The notes under the pieces are model-generated. The model searched no databases and was not told where the DNA came from. It was given only the letters and a program-made list of their open reading frames with translations. A stretch of DNA of 64,000 bases, taken from contig NZ_POYJ01000001.1 of the NCBI RefSeq assembly GCF_002895435.1, forward strand, positions 1 to 64,000, read 5' to 3'. Shown here one piece after another: positions 9,155-17,212 of this stretch. The stretch is from Aquimarina sediminis (GTDB lineage: Bacteria; Bacteroidota; Bacteroidia; Flavobacteriales; Flavobacteriaceae). Positions within the stretch are counted from its first letter, which is position 1; each line of letters opens with the position of its first letter. A program made the translations under genes and the position numbers.

Positions 9155-10507
9155 ATGAGATATTTAACTACCTATTTGATGGTTATTACCTGTATTGTTT
9201 TTTGTTCAGCTAAAGCGCAAAAAAGCCAAAATGAGATTCTTCAACAATTTGAATCTGGAAAATACACTGTTTACAAAGTTACCGACAAAGAAAAATTTGA
9301 AAAAATAAAAAAAACATGGCCAGTAGAGATTACAAAAGTTAGAGATGATGTATCACAAGTCTTAGTAAAACGTTCAGGTATTTTGGACGAACTATTTAAG
9401 CCTGATGTACCAGGGTATCCTGCCTATTTTGCTTACAAAACATACCGTCTCTCTTTTATGAAAGATTATGCGGTCTATTATTCATGGAATGGTAAGCAAC
9501 AAGCCACGACAAAATATATTTTGGTAAAACCTGGAGGAGATTTTGGAGCAAGTTGGGAGGTTACAAACAAAAATGTCGCGACTTATGCAACCGCAACGTT
9601 TAAAAATCAAACAGGAGCAAGAGCTAATGTAAAGCAAGCTAAAGCCAAAATGGTAGAAGCAGAACGAAAAGCAAATTCTCTTGAAGGAAAACAGGTTTCA
9701 AAGATTGAAATCCAATTGGTCGAAGAACCTTCAAAAGTTGGACATTTTAGTGAAGCCATTCACTACGGAGTTATAGCTACTTTGAAGGATGGTACTAAGC
9801 GAAAAACTAAAAATCTTAAAGGCAAGTTACCTTGGGACGACTTTAAATTATCACACCAAGGATGTAGTAACACTATCGATATTGTGAGGGTAGATGAGGA
9901 TGCAACACAGATACCTGAGGATAAACTGGTACTTAAAGTAACTTCTGTATATCACCCATCTCTAAAAGCAATCAAAAATATCAATATGACAAATGATGTG
10001 GCTATAAAGGTAAATCAAAATGGATTTTGGGGATATGAGCGAGAAAAACATATGGCAGTAAGTCAGGGTATGGATGGACAACATGCCGGTAGAGCAGATA
10101 ACTTAACAGTAAAAGTTAAAACTGTAACTCATAAGCAAACTGGAAAGAAAATAAACAAAATCGAAATTTTTAATACTACCAAAAATAAAATTATCGCTAG
10201 ATATAAATTAACACCAGAAACCCAACTTATTATTAATGCAATAGGGGGGCAAGGGATGAATGGTTTTGATGGTACAAGCAGTAGACCAAATGGTGGCAAT
10301 GGAGGATATGGTGGAGCTGGAGGAAATGTAACTTTTATCAAAGACCCATCGGTAACAAAACATAACATTATAATTAATACTAGTGGAGGAAAAGGGGGGA
10401 AAGGAGGATCCCCAAAATATTCGACAGCCAGTCGGGGTCGTAATGGAACCGCTGGTAATAATGGGAATACAATAAAACAAACAAAAAAAGTAACGCTTAA
10501 TTTTTAA
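9155..10507 (+). CDS. secreted protein with a glycine-rich C-terminal segment, function unknown
   Basis: A 450-residue protein with a signal peptide (about 1-22, cleavage after AKA). No family was recognised. The central region contains predicted beta strands and repeated basic stretches. The segment about 365-440 is rich in glycine and asparagine, with GGQGMNGFDGTS, GGNGGYGGAGGN and GGKGGKGG motifs, like collagen-type or glycine-loop surface proteins. The gene ends 25 bp before another exported protein at 10533, so the two are probably cotranscribed. It may be an envelope or extracellular matrix component, but nothing shows this directly. Confidence 0.6.
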   Translation: MRYLTTYLMVITCIVFCSAKAQKSQNEILQQFESGKYTVYKVTDKEKFEKIKKTWPVEITKVRDDVSQVLVKRSGILDELFKPDVPGYPAYFAYKTYRLSFMKDYAVYYSWNGKQQATTKYILVKPGGDFGASWEVTNKNVATYATATFKNQTGARANVKQAKAKMVEAERKANSLEGKQVSKIEIQLVEEPSKVGHFSEAIHYGVIATLKDGTKRKTKNLKGKLPWDDFKLSHQGCSNTIDIVRVDEDATQIPEDKLVLKVTSVYHPSLKAIKNINMTNDVAIKVNQNGFWGYEREKHMAVSQGMDGQHAGRADNLTVKVKTVTHKQTGKKINKIEIFNTTKNKIIARYKLTPETQLIINAIGGQGMNGFDGTSSRPNGGNGGYGGAGGNVTFIKDPSVTKHNIIINTSGGKGGKGGSPKYSTASRGRNGTAGNNGNTIKQTKKVTLNF

Positions 10508-10532
10508 CTAACACTAATTAAAATTTTATAGA

Positions 10533-11753
10533 ATGAAAAAACAAACTTTATTAACTGCGATTTTTAGCCTGTTTCTAATTATCGGTATAAATAATACTGT
10601 TGAAGCTCAATTGGGCAGAAGCCTTATTAAGTCAATGAGGAAGAAAGGAAAAAAGAACAAAAAGAAAAAAGGAAATACAAAAGCAAAATTTGCGGAATTT
10701 AGCTCCGAAAATGATGAAATGAAGATTAGCGGGCAATATTTTAGCTTTAAGGAGAAGAGTGATATGGGCTTACGTTTTGTTAAGAGTGCTGAAGGAAAAA
10801 TTGTTAATCAATTACATGTTTTTTTTACAGATCCTGATAATCCTACATATAAATTTACAATGAAAGAAAGCTATTATAGAAAACATCAGATAAAAATGTT
10901 TTTTGTCTGGCCTTCTGCTTCTGCAAGTAGTTATATCGAAATGGTAGAAGTTGATCCTGGCGTTTTTGCAGTAATCTCAGGAAACAGAAGTTTGGATAGA
11001 TATGAAGACCCAATTCCTTTATTTGCTACCAGAGAAGTTGTAAATGTATTTGCCAAAGATATGACTCAATTTGATACCTGGGATATAGAGACAGCACAAG
11101 CTAAACTAGATATGATTGTTGGTACATTAAAAGGTGCTGCTAGTGATAAAACTAAGAAGAAATTAATGAAGTATGATGTTTACAAAAACTATGTAGGTAA
11201 AATAGCTTTTGCAAAATCTACTAATGTTTTGAGAAACCAAAAAGATAACCAGCCCACAGAGAAAGAGGCTAATTTTATTACAAAACAAATTCTGGGAGAG
11301 ACGGTAGCTTTTAAACCATATTTTGAAAAACCTCTAGAGCAATCGCATCCTGGGGCATGGTTTAATATAACCTATGAAATGGCAGGACAGAAGACAGATC
11401 GCGAAGCATTGCGTAATTCTAGCTCAGTTTTCGGTAATAATATACCACAGATTGATGATGATAAAGGTAGATTCTACTTTTGGTTCCCTAGAGTTACTAT
11501 CAATACATCCAATAATGTGGCAGATTATGCATTTTTAGAGTTATTACGTTTAACTCAGGATAAACTAACAGCAGGAAAAATCTATGATCTTAAAATAACG
11601 ATATGGGCATACAAGGATGGAGCAAACATTGATCCAGTAGCTAGCGGAACTATCCAACTAGAATATGCAACTGATGCAAATAAAACCAAAAAGAGATTAT
11701 TTGAACCAGTACACGGATGGGTTTCTAAGATAGAGGATGTACTTGATGAATAA
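10533..11753 (+). CDS. secreted protein of unknown function
   Basis: A 406-residue protein with a signal peptide ending near NNTVEAQ and a strongly basic patch just after it (MRKKGKKNKKKKGNTK, about 35-50). The rest looks like mixed alpha/beta without a family I recognise. Motifs such as SHPGAWFNITYEMAG and AYKDGANIDPVASGTI repeat nowhere else in the window. It lies 25 bp downstream of the glycine-rich protein gene and is followed by a terminator at 11836, so the two likely form an operon and act together. Confidence 0.6.
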   Translation: MKKQTLLTAIFSLFLIIGINNTVEAQLGRSLIKSMRKKGKKNKKKKGNTKAKFAEFSSENDEMKISGQYFSFKEKSDMGLRFVKSAEGKIVNQLHVFFTDPDNPTYKFTMKESYYRKHQIKMFFVWPSASASSYIEMVEVDPGVFAVISGNRSLDRYEDPIPLFATREVVNVFAKDMTQFDTWDIETAQAKLDMIVGTLKGAASDKTKKKLMKYDVYKNYVGKIAFAKSTNVLRNQKDNQPTEKEANFITKQILGETVAFKPYFEKPLEQSHPGAWFNITYEMAGQKTDREALRNSSSVFGNNIPQIDDDKGRFYFWFPRVTINTSNNVADYAFLELLRLTQDKLTAGKIYDLKITIWAYKDGANIDPVASGTIQLEYATDANKTKKRLFEPVHGWVSKIEDVLDE

Positions 11754-11835
11754 TCTTAATAATATTAATAGTTGATTTGATGGTGGGTTACATCAATTAA
11801 TTTTTTACTCAAAGTATTGATGATCCATTGTGATG

Positions 11836-11864
11836 CCGCTTCTATTTTTAGAAGCGGTTTTTTA
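11836..11864 (+). terminator. intrinsic terminator
   Basis: CCGCTTCT at 11836-11843 pairs with AGAAGCGG at 11850-11857 around a 6-nt loop, followed by a T run. It ends the operon of the two secreted proteins and lies 10 bp from the end of the convergent DUF4268 gene. Confidence 0.85.
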
Positions 11865-11873
11865 TATATAATA

Positions 11874-12302
11874 TTAGTTGTCTATAAAATCCTTATATTC
11901 TCTAAAGAAAGCTTCTAGCTTGAGCATATTATCATGAAGAAACACCATAGCCTTTTCCCAACTTGTTTTATTATGAATACTTACATTAAGCAATTCTACA
12001 TACAAGCGAGAAATAACTTTCCCATTTTCTAATTCGTATTGATCATTATATATAGTATCAGGGATATACTCTGAAATAATTACGTTTTTTAGACTTAATA
12101 ATTTGTCATAATAATATACTTTGATCACTTCGTCATAGGGCTCTATATCAATTGATACCTGAGCTTTTTTTGTGGTAAATGTAAATTTTAGTGTTACATC
12201 TTTGATCTTGGTGTTATACAAGAGCCATTTACGAGGGTATTTTTTTCCGAAACTTGTCCAGAATTCTTCCCGTATTTGTTTTGATTCTGATTTACTAAAC
12301 AT
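11874..12302 (-). CDS. DUF4268 domain-containing protein
   Basis: A 142-residue cytosolic protein matching the DUF4268 family throughout its length. The start MFSKSESKQIREEFWTSFGK and the WLLYNTKIKDV segment are typical. The biochemical role is unknown. It ends a three-gene minus-strand set with a ZIP transporter (1-bp gap) and a SAM methyltransferase upstream. The close packing suggests cotranscription but gives no functional clue. Confidence 0.75.
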   Translation of the reverse strand: MFSKSESKQIREEFWTSFGKKYPRKWLLYNTKIKDVTLKFTFTTKKAQVSIDIEPYDEVIKVYYYDKLLSLKNVIISEYIPDTIYNDQYELENGKVISRLYVELLNVSIHNKTSWEKAMVFLHDNMLKLEAFFREYKDFIDN

Positions 12303-12303
12303 A

Positions 12304-12981
12304 TTATATTAGATAAGCTGCAGCGGTGGCAACAAGAATAACCATTAGTTTTGTAATGTTAAACTTATGCCCTTCATTACTTTCGAAAAGAATAGTGGTT
12401 GATACATGAAGAAATATACCAATGACTAAAGCGGTTATTTCCTTATAGTAATCCTGGGTAAGTGTAAAATTATCAGCAAGAAAAGCCCCCAATGGCGTCA
12501 TTAATGCAAATAGAATTAATGAAAAAAAGACAACAGTCTTTTTGATTTTTGTGTTGAGTAGAAAAGTTGTTAAAATCATAGCGATAGGAATCTTATGAAT
12601 AATAATACCCATTAATAATCCATCAGTATGGTGAAGAGGGAATCCTTCTAAAATCGCATGCAATCCTAAACTAAAAAATAAGAGTTTCGGAATTTTATAT
12701 GTGTTCTTTTGTAAATGAATATGACCATGTTCTGCACCTTTGGAGAAATATTCTAATACCTTTTGAAGTAAAATACCAATCATAATCCATACTCCAGTAC
12801 GTTTTGCAAATGGATTGTCTTCGAACACTTCTGGTAAAAGTTCAAAAATAGTAATAGCAAGAAGGAAAGCACCACTGAAAGCTAAAAGTAATTTTAAGTT
12901 TTTTTGATTGGATGCTTTGAAAAGGAACACAAATAAAGCCCCAATAAATACAGCGGTTATGGATAATATATAGTTGTACAC
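12304..12981 (-). CDS. ZIP family divalent metal transporter
   Basis: A 225-residue integral membrane protein with about seven or eight hydrophobic segments. ZIP hallmark motifs are visible in two adjacent helices: HAILEGFPLH (about 117-126) and IIIHKIPIAM (about 135-144), which carry the His/Glu metal ligands. ZIP proteins import zinc or iron down a gradient into the cytoplasm. Translation appears to start at a GTG at 12981 that overlaps the last base of the upstream TAG (TAGTG), pointing to translational coupling with the methyltransferase gene. The metal is not decided by sequence. Confidence 0.82.
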   Translation of the reverse strand: MYNYILSITAVFIGALFVFLFKASNQKNLKLLLAFSGAFLLAITIFELLPEVFEDNPFAKRTGVWIMIGILLQKVLEYFSKGAEHGHIHLQKNTYKIPKLLFFSLGLHAILEGFPLHHTDGLLMGIIIHKIPIAMILTTFLLNTKIKKTVVFFSLILFALMTPLGAFLADNFTLTQDYYKEITALVIGIFLHVSTTILFESNEGHKFNITKLMVILVATAAAYLI

Positions 12982-13694
12982 TATTTAAAAATTAGTATGA
13001 GTCTTGGTGAAGTGTTTTTATTAAACTTTTGTAATTGATAATTACCAAAAACATCAAGCAAATCGATATTAGCTTTTTTAAAATATTCTTTAAATTTTTC
13101 TAGAGTTATACTCTTAACTCGTTCAGTATAGAAAAATTCTTCGTTGTTATGTATAAATCGGATTTCCTTAAATATATACCCTTCTTCGTAGTATCTTTTA
13201 ATGTTAAAAGTAATATCATTGACTATTTTTTTTTCTTCAGGAACAAGGTTTTCGATAATATAGTCTACATTCATAAAATCAATAACTCCGAAACCTTTTT
13301 CTGTAAGGTTAGTGCTAATGGATTTGATGGTGTTAAGATTATCCTCTTCTTTATCAAAATACCCAAAACTAGTGAATAAATTAAAAACGGCAGAGAATTG
13401 TTCTGAATAAGGTTTGCACATATCATGAACTCTAAACTTTAGAGTATCATTTTCATATTGAGATGCATATTCAATACTGTTTTTAGAGAGATCTACACCA
13501 GTTACATCATAACCTAATTTATTTAAATAGATACTATGACGACCTTTTCCACAAGCTAAATCTAAAATTTTTTCACCTTTTTCTAGACTTAGATAGTTGG
13601 TGAGATTATCCATAAAATTCTTAGCTTCAGTATGATCTCTATCTTTATACAAGATATGATAGTACGGTGTGTCAAACCATGACGCATACCACAT
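12981..13694 (-). CDS. class I SAM-dependent methyltransferase
   Basis: A 237-residue cytosolic methyltransferase. The SAM-binding motif I is LDLACGKGRHS, with the acidic motif II residue in VTGVDLSKNS. The substrate is not evident, though the family with YHILYKDRDHTEA at the N-terminus is widespread in flavobacteria. The start is placed at ATG 13694 (MWYASWF). An upstream TTG falls inside a TAnnTTTG promoter box and the ATG at 13712 sits about where transcription should begin. It is the first gene of a minus-strand set with the ZIP transporter and DUF4268 genes. Confidence 0.75.
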   Translation of the reverse strand: MWYASWFDTPYYHILYKDRDHTEAKNFMDNLTNYLSLEKGEKILDLACGKGRHSIYLNKLGYDVTGVDLSKNSIEYASQYENDTLKFRVHDMCKPYSEQFSAVFNLFTSFGYFDKEEDNLNTIKSISTNLTEKGFGVIDFMNVDYIIENLVPEEKKIVNDITFNIKRYYEEGYIFKEIRFIHNNEEFFYTERVKSITLEKFKEYFKKANIDLLDVFGNYQLQKFNKNTSPRLILIFK

Positions 13695-13718
13695 TGTTGA
13701 ATCTTTTAGCATAGGGCG

Positions 13719-13726
13719 CAAAATTA
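13719..13726 (-). promoter_or_regulatory. -7 promoter element
   Basis: On the minus strand this reads TAATTTTG, matching the Bacteroidetes TAnnTTTG -7 consensus. It lies 25 bp before the chosen methyltransferase start. No convincing -33 element was seen. Confidence 0.5.
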
Positions 13727-13817
13727 ATGTATTTTTACGGTTTAATTGTAGAAGTCGTTTAAAGTTTTAAACCTTACAGCAAAAAACTTTAAATGTTTAA
13801 TATTCAAAATAACAATA

Positions 13818-14975
13818 GTGAGTAATTCATTCAAGATGGTTGCCAAAACCCTTTTTGGTTTTGAAGAAGTTCTGGCAAGTGAACTTAGAAAGTTAGGAGC
13901 ACAAAAGGTAGAGGTAGGAAACCGTATGGTTAGTTTTTATGGTGATACAGGTTTCATGTATAAAGCAAATTTATGCCTAAGAACTGCAGTAAAAATCTTG
14001 AAACCCATTACATCAAGGAAAGTAAGAAATGAAAAAGATATTTATGATTTTGTTCAAAGTATTCGTTGGGAAGAGTATTTAAGTTTAGAAGATACTTTTG
14101 CAATTTCGGCAACAGTAAACTCAACCATTTTTAGTCATTCTAAATTTATTGCCTTAAAAACAAAAGATGCTATTGTAGATAAATTTAGAAAAGAAACGGG
14201 GAAAAGACCTAATGTTGATACAGAGCATCCGGACCTTTCTATTGATGTTCATATTCAACGTGATTTATGTACTATATCATTAGACAGTTCTGGAGGTTCT
14301 TTACACCATAGAGGATACCGAACTGCAACCAATATAGCACCGATTAACGAAGTTTTGGCTGCCGGTTTGTTGTTGCTCTCAGGTTGGGATGGGCAATGTG
14401 ACTTTCTAGATCCTATGTGTGGTAGTGGTACAATGGCTATTGAAGCTGCAATGATCGCTTGTAATATACCAGCAAATTTGAATAGGAAAGAATTTGCTTT
14501 TGAAAAATGGCTAGATTGGGATTTGGACTTGTTTGAAAAAATTGAAGAAGCCTGCCTTAATAAAACCAGAGATTTTCATCATTCAATAATTGGAATAGAT
14601 AAGGAGTATTCTGCAGTAAGAAAAGCAAATGTTAATGTAGAAAATGCAAATCTTACAGATTTTGTAAAAATCAAGGAGGGAGATTTTTTTGAAACGGCAA
14701 AAGAAGTCGAAGGACCACTACATATGGTGTTTAACCCCCCATATGATGAGCGCTTGGAAATTGACATAGAAGAGTTTTATGGTCAAATAGGGAATACACT
14801 CAAACAAAATTATCCTGGGACTAATGCGTGGTTTATTACTGCAAATCTACCTGCATTAAAATATGTTGGTCTCAGACCATCTCGGAAGATAAAGGTATTT
14901 AATGGCAAATTAGAAGCTAGATTGGTTAAATATGAGATGTATGCAGGAAGTAAAAAGGCTAAATATCAAAACTAA
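13818..14975 (+). CDS. THUMP domain class I SAM-dependent RNA methyltransferase (RlmL N-half/YpsC-like)
   Basis: A 385-residue RNA guanine-N2 methyltransferase relative. The N-terminal ferredoxin-like and THUMP region (about 1-155) binds RNA and has FGFEEVLASEL. The catalytic domain follows, with DPMCGSGTMAIEAA as the SAM loop and the FNPPYDERL motif (NPPY) of N-methyltransferases. In E. coli RlmL the equivalent domain methylates G2445 of 23S rRNA. Here it is a stand-alone protein, as is usual in this phylum. Translation appears to start at GTG 13818; ATG 13836 is the alternative. It is divergent from the methyltransferase at 13694. Confidence 0.88.
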   Translation: MSNSFKMVAKTLFGFEEVLASELRKLGAQKVEVGNRMVSFYGDTGFMYKANLCLRTAVKILKPITSRKVRNEKDIYDFVQSIRWEEYLSLEDTFAISATVNSTIFSHSKFIALKTKDAIVDKFRKETGKRPNVDTEHPDLSIDVHIQRDLCTISLDSSGGSLHHRGYRTATNIAPINEVLAAGLLLLSGWDGQCDFLDPMCGSGTMAIEAAMIACNIPANLNRKEFAFEKWLDWDLDLFEKIEEACLNKTRDFHHSIIGIDKEYSAVRKANVNVENANLTDFVKIKEGDFFETAKEVEGPLHMVFNPPYDERLEIDIEEFYGQIGNTLKQNYPGTNAWFITANLPALKYVGLRPSRKIKVFNGKLEARLVKYEMYAGSKKAKYQN

Positions 14976-15102
14976 CCGTAAATAAACTGATTAATAGTTT
15001 ATACTTTATTTAAGTTTTTCTTAAAATATTATCTTATTTCTTTTTCTAAAGTAAGTAAAAAACGTTTTTAGTGTTTTTTACCTAAAAACTAATTAATGAT
15101 CT

Positions 15103-15110
15103 TATATTTG
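15103..15110 (+). promoter_or_regulatory. -7 promoter element of merC
   Basis: TATATTTG matches TAnnTTTG exactly. It stands directly before the long palindrome at 15111-15137, placing the palindrome over the transcription start. Confidence 0.6.
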
Positions 15111-15137
15111 CACTATCGCAACAATGTTGCAGTAGTG
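15111..15137 (+). promoter_or_regulatory. palindromic operator, probably for a Fur/Zur-family repressor
   Basis: The structure is CACTA-N2-GCAAC-N3-GTTGC-N2-TAGTG, a 27-bp dyad with ten perfectly paired bases per side, counting only the named blocks. GCAAC...GTTGC resembles Zur-type boxes. It abuts a -7 promoter element and precedes a MerC-domain gene, a family linked with metal-regulated genes in flavobacteria. The regulator is inferred. Confidence 0.55.
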
Positions 15138-15214
15138 CTTGCTTTGAGTTTATGTCTGTCTTGATAATTGAAAGCATGATTTGTAGTAGATAATTACTTA
15201 ATTAAAATAATATT

Positions 15215-15631
15215 ATGATAGGGAAAATAATACGAGTAAACTGGGATATAGTTGGGTTTTCTGCTTCTTTTCTTTGTATGCTACACTGCATACTACTACC
15301 CGTGCTTATAACGCTTTTTCCAATGATGGGTGTTGCTTTTTTTGCAGAAGAAGTCTATGAGTTGTTTTTTGTTTCAACAAGCCTTCTTATTGCATTTATT
15401 GCAATGTACAATGGTTATAAAAATTTTCATGGAGAGAGAATGCCAATGTATTTATTTCTAATCGCTTTGCTTCTTTTTTGTATTGGCTTTTTAGTGAGGT
15501 ACCATTTGGTAGAAAGAGTTTTACATTTCTTTGCGACTGGTTTTTTAATTGTTACGCATTATTATAATTGGAAACTTATAAAGTCTTCTAAGAATTGTAA
15601 AGCAAAAAGAGTATACGAGATACAGAAATAA
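15215..15631 (+). CDS. MerC domain-containing membrane protein
   Basis: A 138-residue integral membrane protein with four hydrophobic segments. The first contains the MerC-type motif CMLHCILLPVL, with a cysteine and histidine that could coordinate metal. In classical mer operons MerC imports mercuric ion, but chromosomal flavobacterial copies lack mer genes and usually sit with metal-homeostasis regulators. No mer genes are seen here. The long palindrome over the promoter supports regulation by metal status, and zinc or iron handling is the likelier role. Confidence 0.75.
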   Translation: MIGKIIRVNWDIVGFSASFLCMLHCILLPVLITLFPMMGVAFFAEEVYELFFVSTSLLIAFIAMYNGYKNFHGERMPMYLFLIALLLFCIGFLVRYHLVERVLHFFATGFLIVTHYYNWKLIKSSKNCKAKRVYEIQK

Positions 15632-15673
15632 ATTTAGTTATAACTTTTTACAAATGTACATTAAGAAGCATGG

Positions 15674-16384
15674 CTACTTTTTCTTCTTAAAAAAGGGAAT
15701 AAGGTAGCTTATAGAATACCCATAGCCAACACCAATGCTGCTAAAATCATTTGTTCGTCCAAATCCAGGGATATACAGGTTGTCAAATCGATCGGGTTTT
15801 TTTTCACTAACGAGGCTTCTCAGCGATACATTTGCACCTAAGTATAGATTGTTTAAAACTTCTACTTTTATACCTAGAACTAATTCAAGCCAACTTGCAT
15901 TTAGACCATCAGATTTTATAGTCTCTGTTATTTGATTTGGACCAAAATAATCTGTGCCAGTAAAGATAGTATAATCATTCAGAGTTTGCTCAAAAGAGGA
16001 AAAGCCATATCGCAACCCTACATAAATACTATTTTGCATCCCATACCAATTATCATAGACATTATAATCTAATCCGGCTCTAATGTAGTTTCCAGAACCT
16101 TCAGTATTGATGTTTTCTTCATCTCTTATTAAGGATTCATTACCTATTTCAGCAGCGAAATAAAACTTTTTATAAAATCTATAGTCTCCAACAATTTCAA
16201 AACCTGAATAGTTATCATCTAATGCTGTACGTACTAACCTGCCAAGATCAACACCAGCTCTCAAACCATATTTTTCTGCAGGAGGTAGAGTATCTGTTGG
16301 GCTAACTTTTTTCTCTTCCTGACTATAAATACAGAAAGAAGCTAAAAGATTAATGAAAAATAAATATATGTGCAGCTGTTTCAT
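15674..16384 (-). CDS. DUF6048 family protein, predicted outer-membrane beta-barrel
   Basis: A 236-residue exported protein with a signal peptide (about 1-21, ending in CIYSQ). Alternating aromatic and polar strands such as YFAAEIGNES, GNYIRAGLDYNVYDNW and NSIYVGLRYGFSSF suggest a small outer-membrane beta-barrel. It matches the DUF6048 family, found beside DUF6452 and rlmD in flavobacteria, as here. Its start overlaps the end of the DUF6452 gene by 35 bp. Function is unknown. Confidence 0.72.
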   Translation of the reverse strand: MKQLHIYLFFINLLASFCIYSQEEKKVSPTDTLPPAEKYGLRAGVDLGRLVRTALDDNYSGFEIVGDYRFYKKFYFAAEIGNESLIRDEENINTEGSGNYIRAGLDYNVYDNWYGMQNSIYVGLRYGFSSFEQTLNDYTIFTGTDYFGPNQITETIKSDGLNASWLELVLGIKVEVLNNLYLGANVSLRSLVSEKKPDRFDNLYIPGFGRTNDFSSIGVGYGYSISYLIPFFKKKK

Positions 16385-16874
16385 CGGTTACGTTCTCTCT
16401 TTGTATTGTTATATCTTGGATCCAACTACCATCATTGCCAGCTTCTGGTGGTGATACAGTAAGACCTTTGTAATTGATTTTAAATCCACAAGCACTACTC
16501 ACATATTCTTCTTCAGTTGTGTATTGAAAACTAACTGTGTCTTTATTAGGCAGGGGATCAGTGTCACCATTATTAGTGGTGTCAGAGTTTATTGTAAATT
16601 CATAATCGGTAATAGAAACATCATTTTTAAGCGGTATCAGGATAGAGTCTTGGGTACTTCCTAAAGTAAAAGGGGTTTCAATACCTACGGCTTTAACCTC
16701 TAACTCAGCAGGAGATTTAATTTCGGTTCCAGTATCAAAATCTAGAAATTTTATGACTAAAAAAGGTGTGGTTGGAGTGCCTTCTGCACAGATGTCATCT
16801 CTTTCGCAAGCCGAATTTAAATATAAAATAAAAACAGCTGTTAATATAGACAATAAATATTTGTGTACTCTCAT
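16350..16874 (-). CDS. DUF6452 family lipoprotein
   Basis: A 174-residue lipoprotein with the lipobox LNSACERDD. The mature part has an immunoglobulin-like beta pattern and a conserved late motif CGFKINYKGL. It matches DUF6452, which is encoded directly before DUF6048 in many flavobacteria. The 35-bp overlap with the DUF6048 gene indicates coupled expression, and the two products may form an outer-membrane lipoprotein-barrel pair. That pairing is inference. Confidence 0.72.
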   Translation of the reverse strand: MRVHKYLLSILTAVFILYLNSACERDDICAEGTPTTPFLVIKFLDFDTGTEIKSPAELEVKAVGIETPFTLGSTQDSILIPLKNDVSITDYEFTINSDTTNNGDTDPLPNKDTVSFQYTTEEEYVSSACGFKINYKGLTVSPPEAGNDGSWIQDITIQRENVTDETAAHIFIFH

Positions 16875-17212
16875 ATAGTATCTTTTTCTTAGTAAAATTA
16901 AATTACTAAGGCGATATACTTTTTATAAGTTCTCGTATAAATATGAGAACAAAAAAGCAACTTATTAAAGTAAAACATTAAAACAAAAACAAGTTTTGAA
17001 TTGTTGTTTTCGTGACCAAAATTAAAAAAATAAACCAATTACTACTGGTTATTTCTCAAAAATAAAGACGGTTTCAGATAGAGCATGTTGCTAATCAAAT
17101 TAAGTAAGAATTTATAATTGAATTTAGGGCACAGTTTGCTGGTAAATCTAACGATTTTCTGTAATTAGTAACATGAAAATAGCAATTGATTTAGTATACA
17201 ATACATCTTAAG
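16875..17212. other. intergenic region between rlmD and the DUF6452 gene
   Basis: This AT-rich 338-bp gap must hold the promoter for the DUF6452-DUF6048 pair. An imperfect dyad, GTTCTC near 16929 with GAGAAC near 16945, is present without a clear T tract. No gene or known RNA was recognised. Confidence 0.4.

Noticed and set aside
10129..10480. Two minus-strand frames opposite the glycine-rich segment
   Set aside because: Glycine codons read in reverse give proline/serine-rich frames; there is no start context or homology.
15215..15631. MerC as part of a mercury-resistance operon
   Set aside because: No merR, merA, merP or merT gene is nearby and the operator looks Fur/Zur-like.
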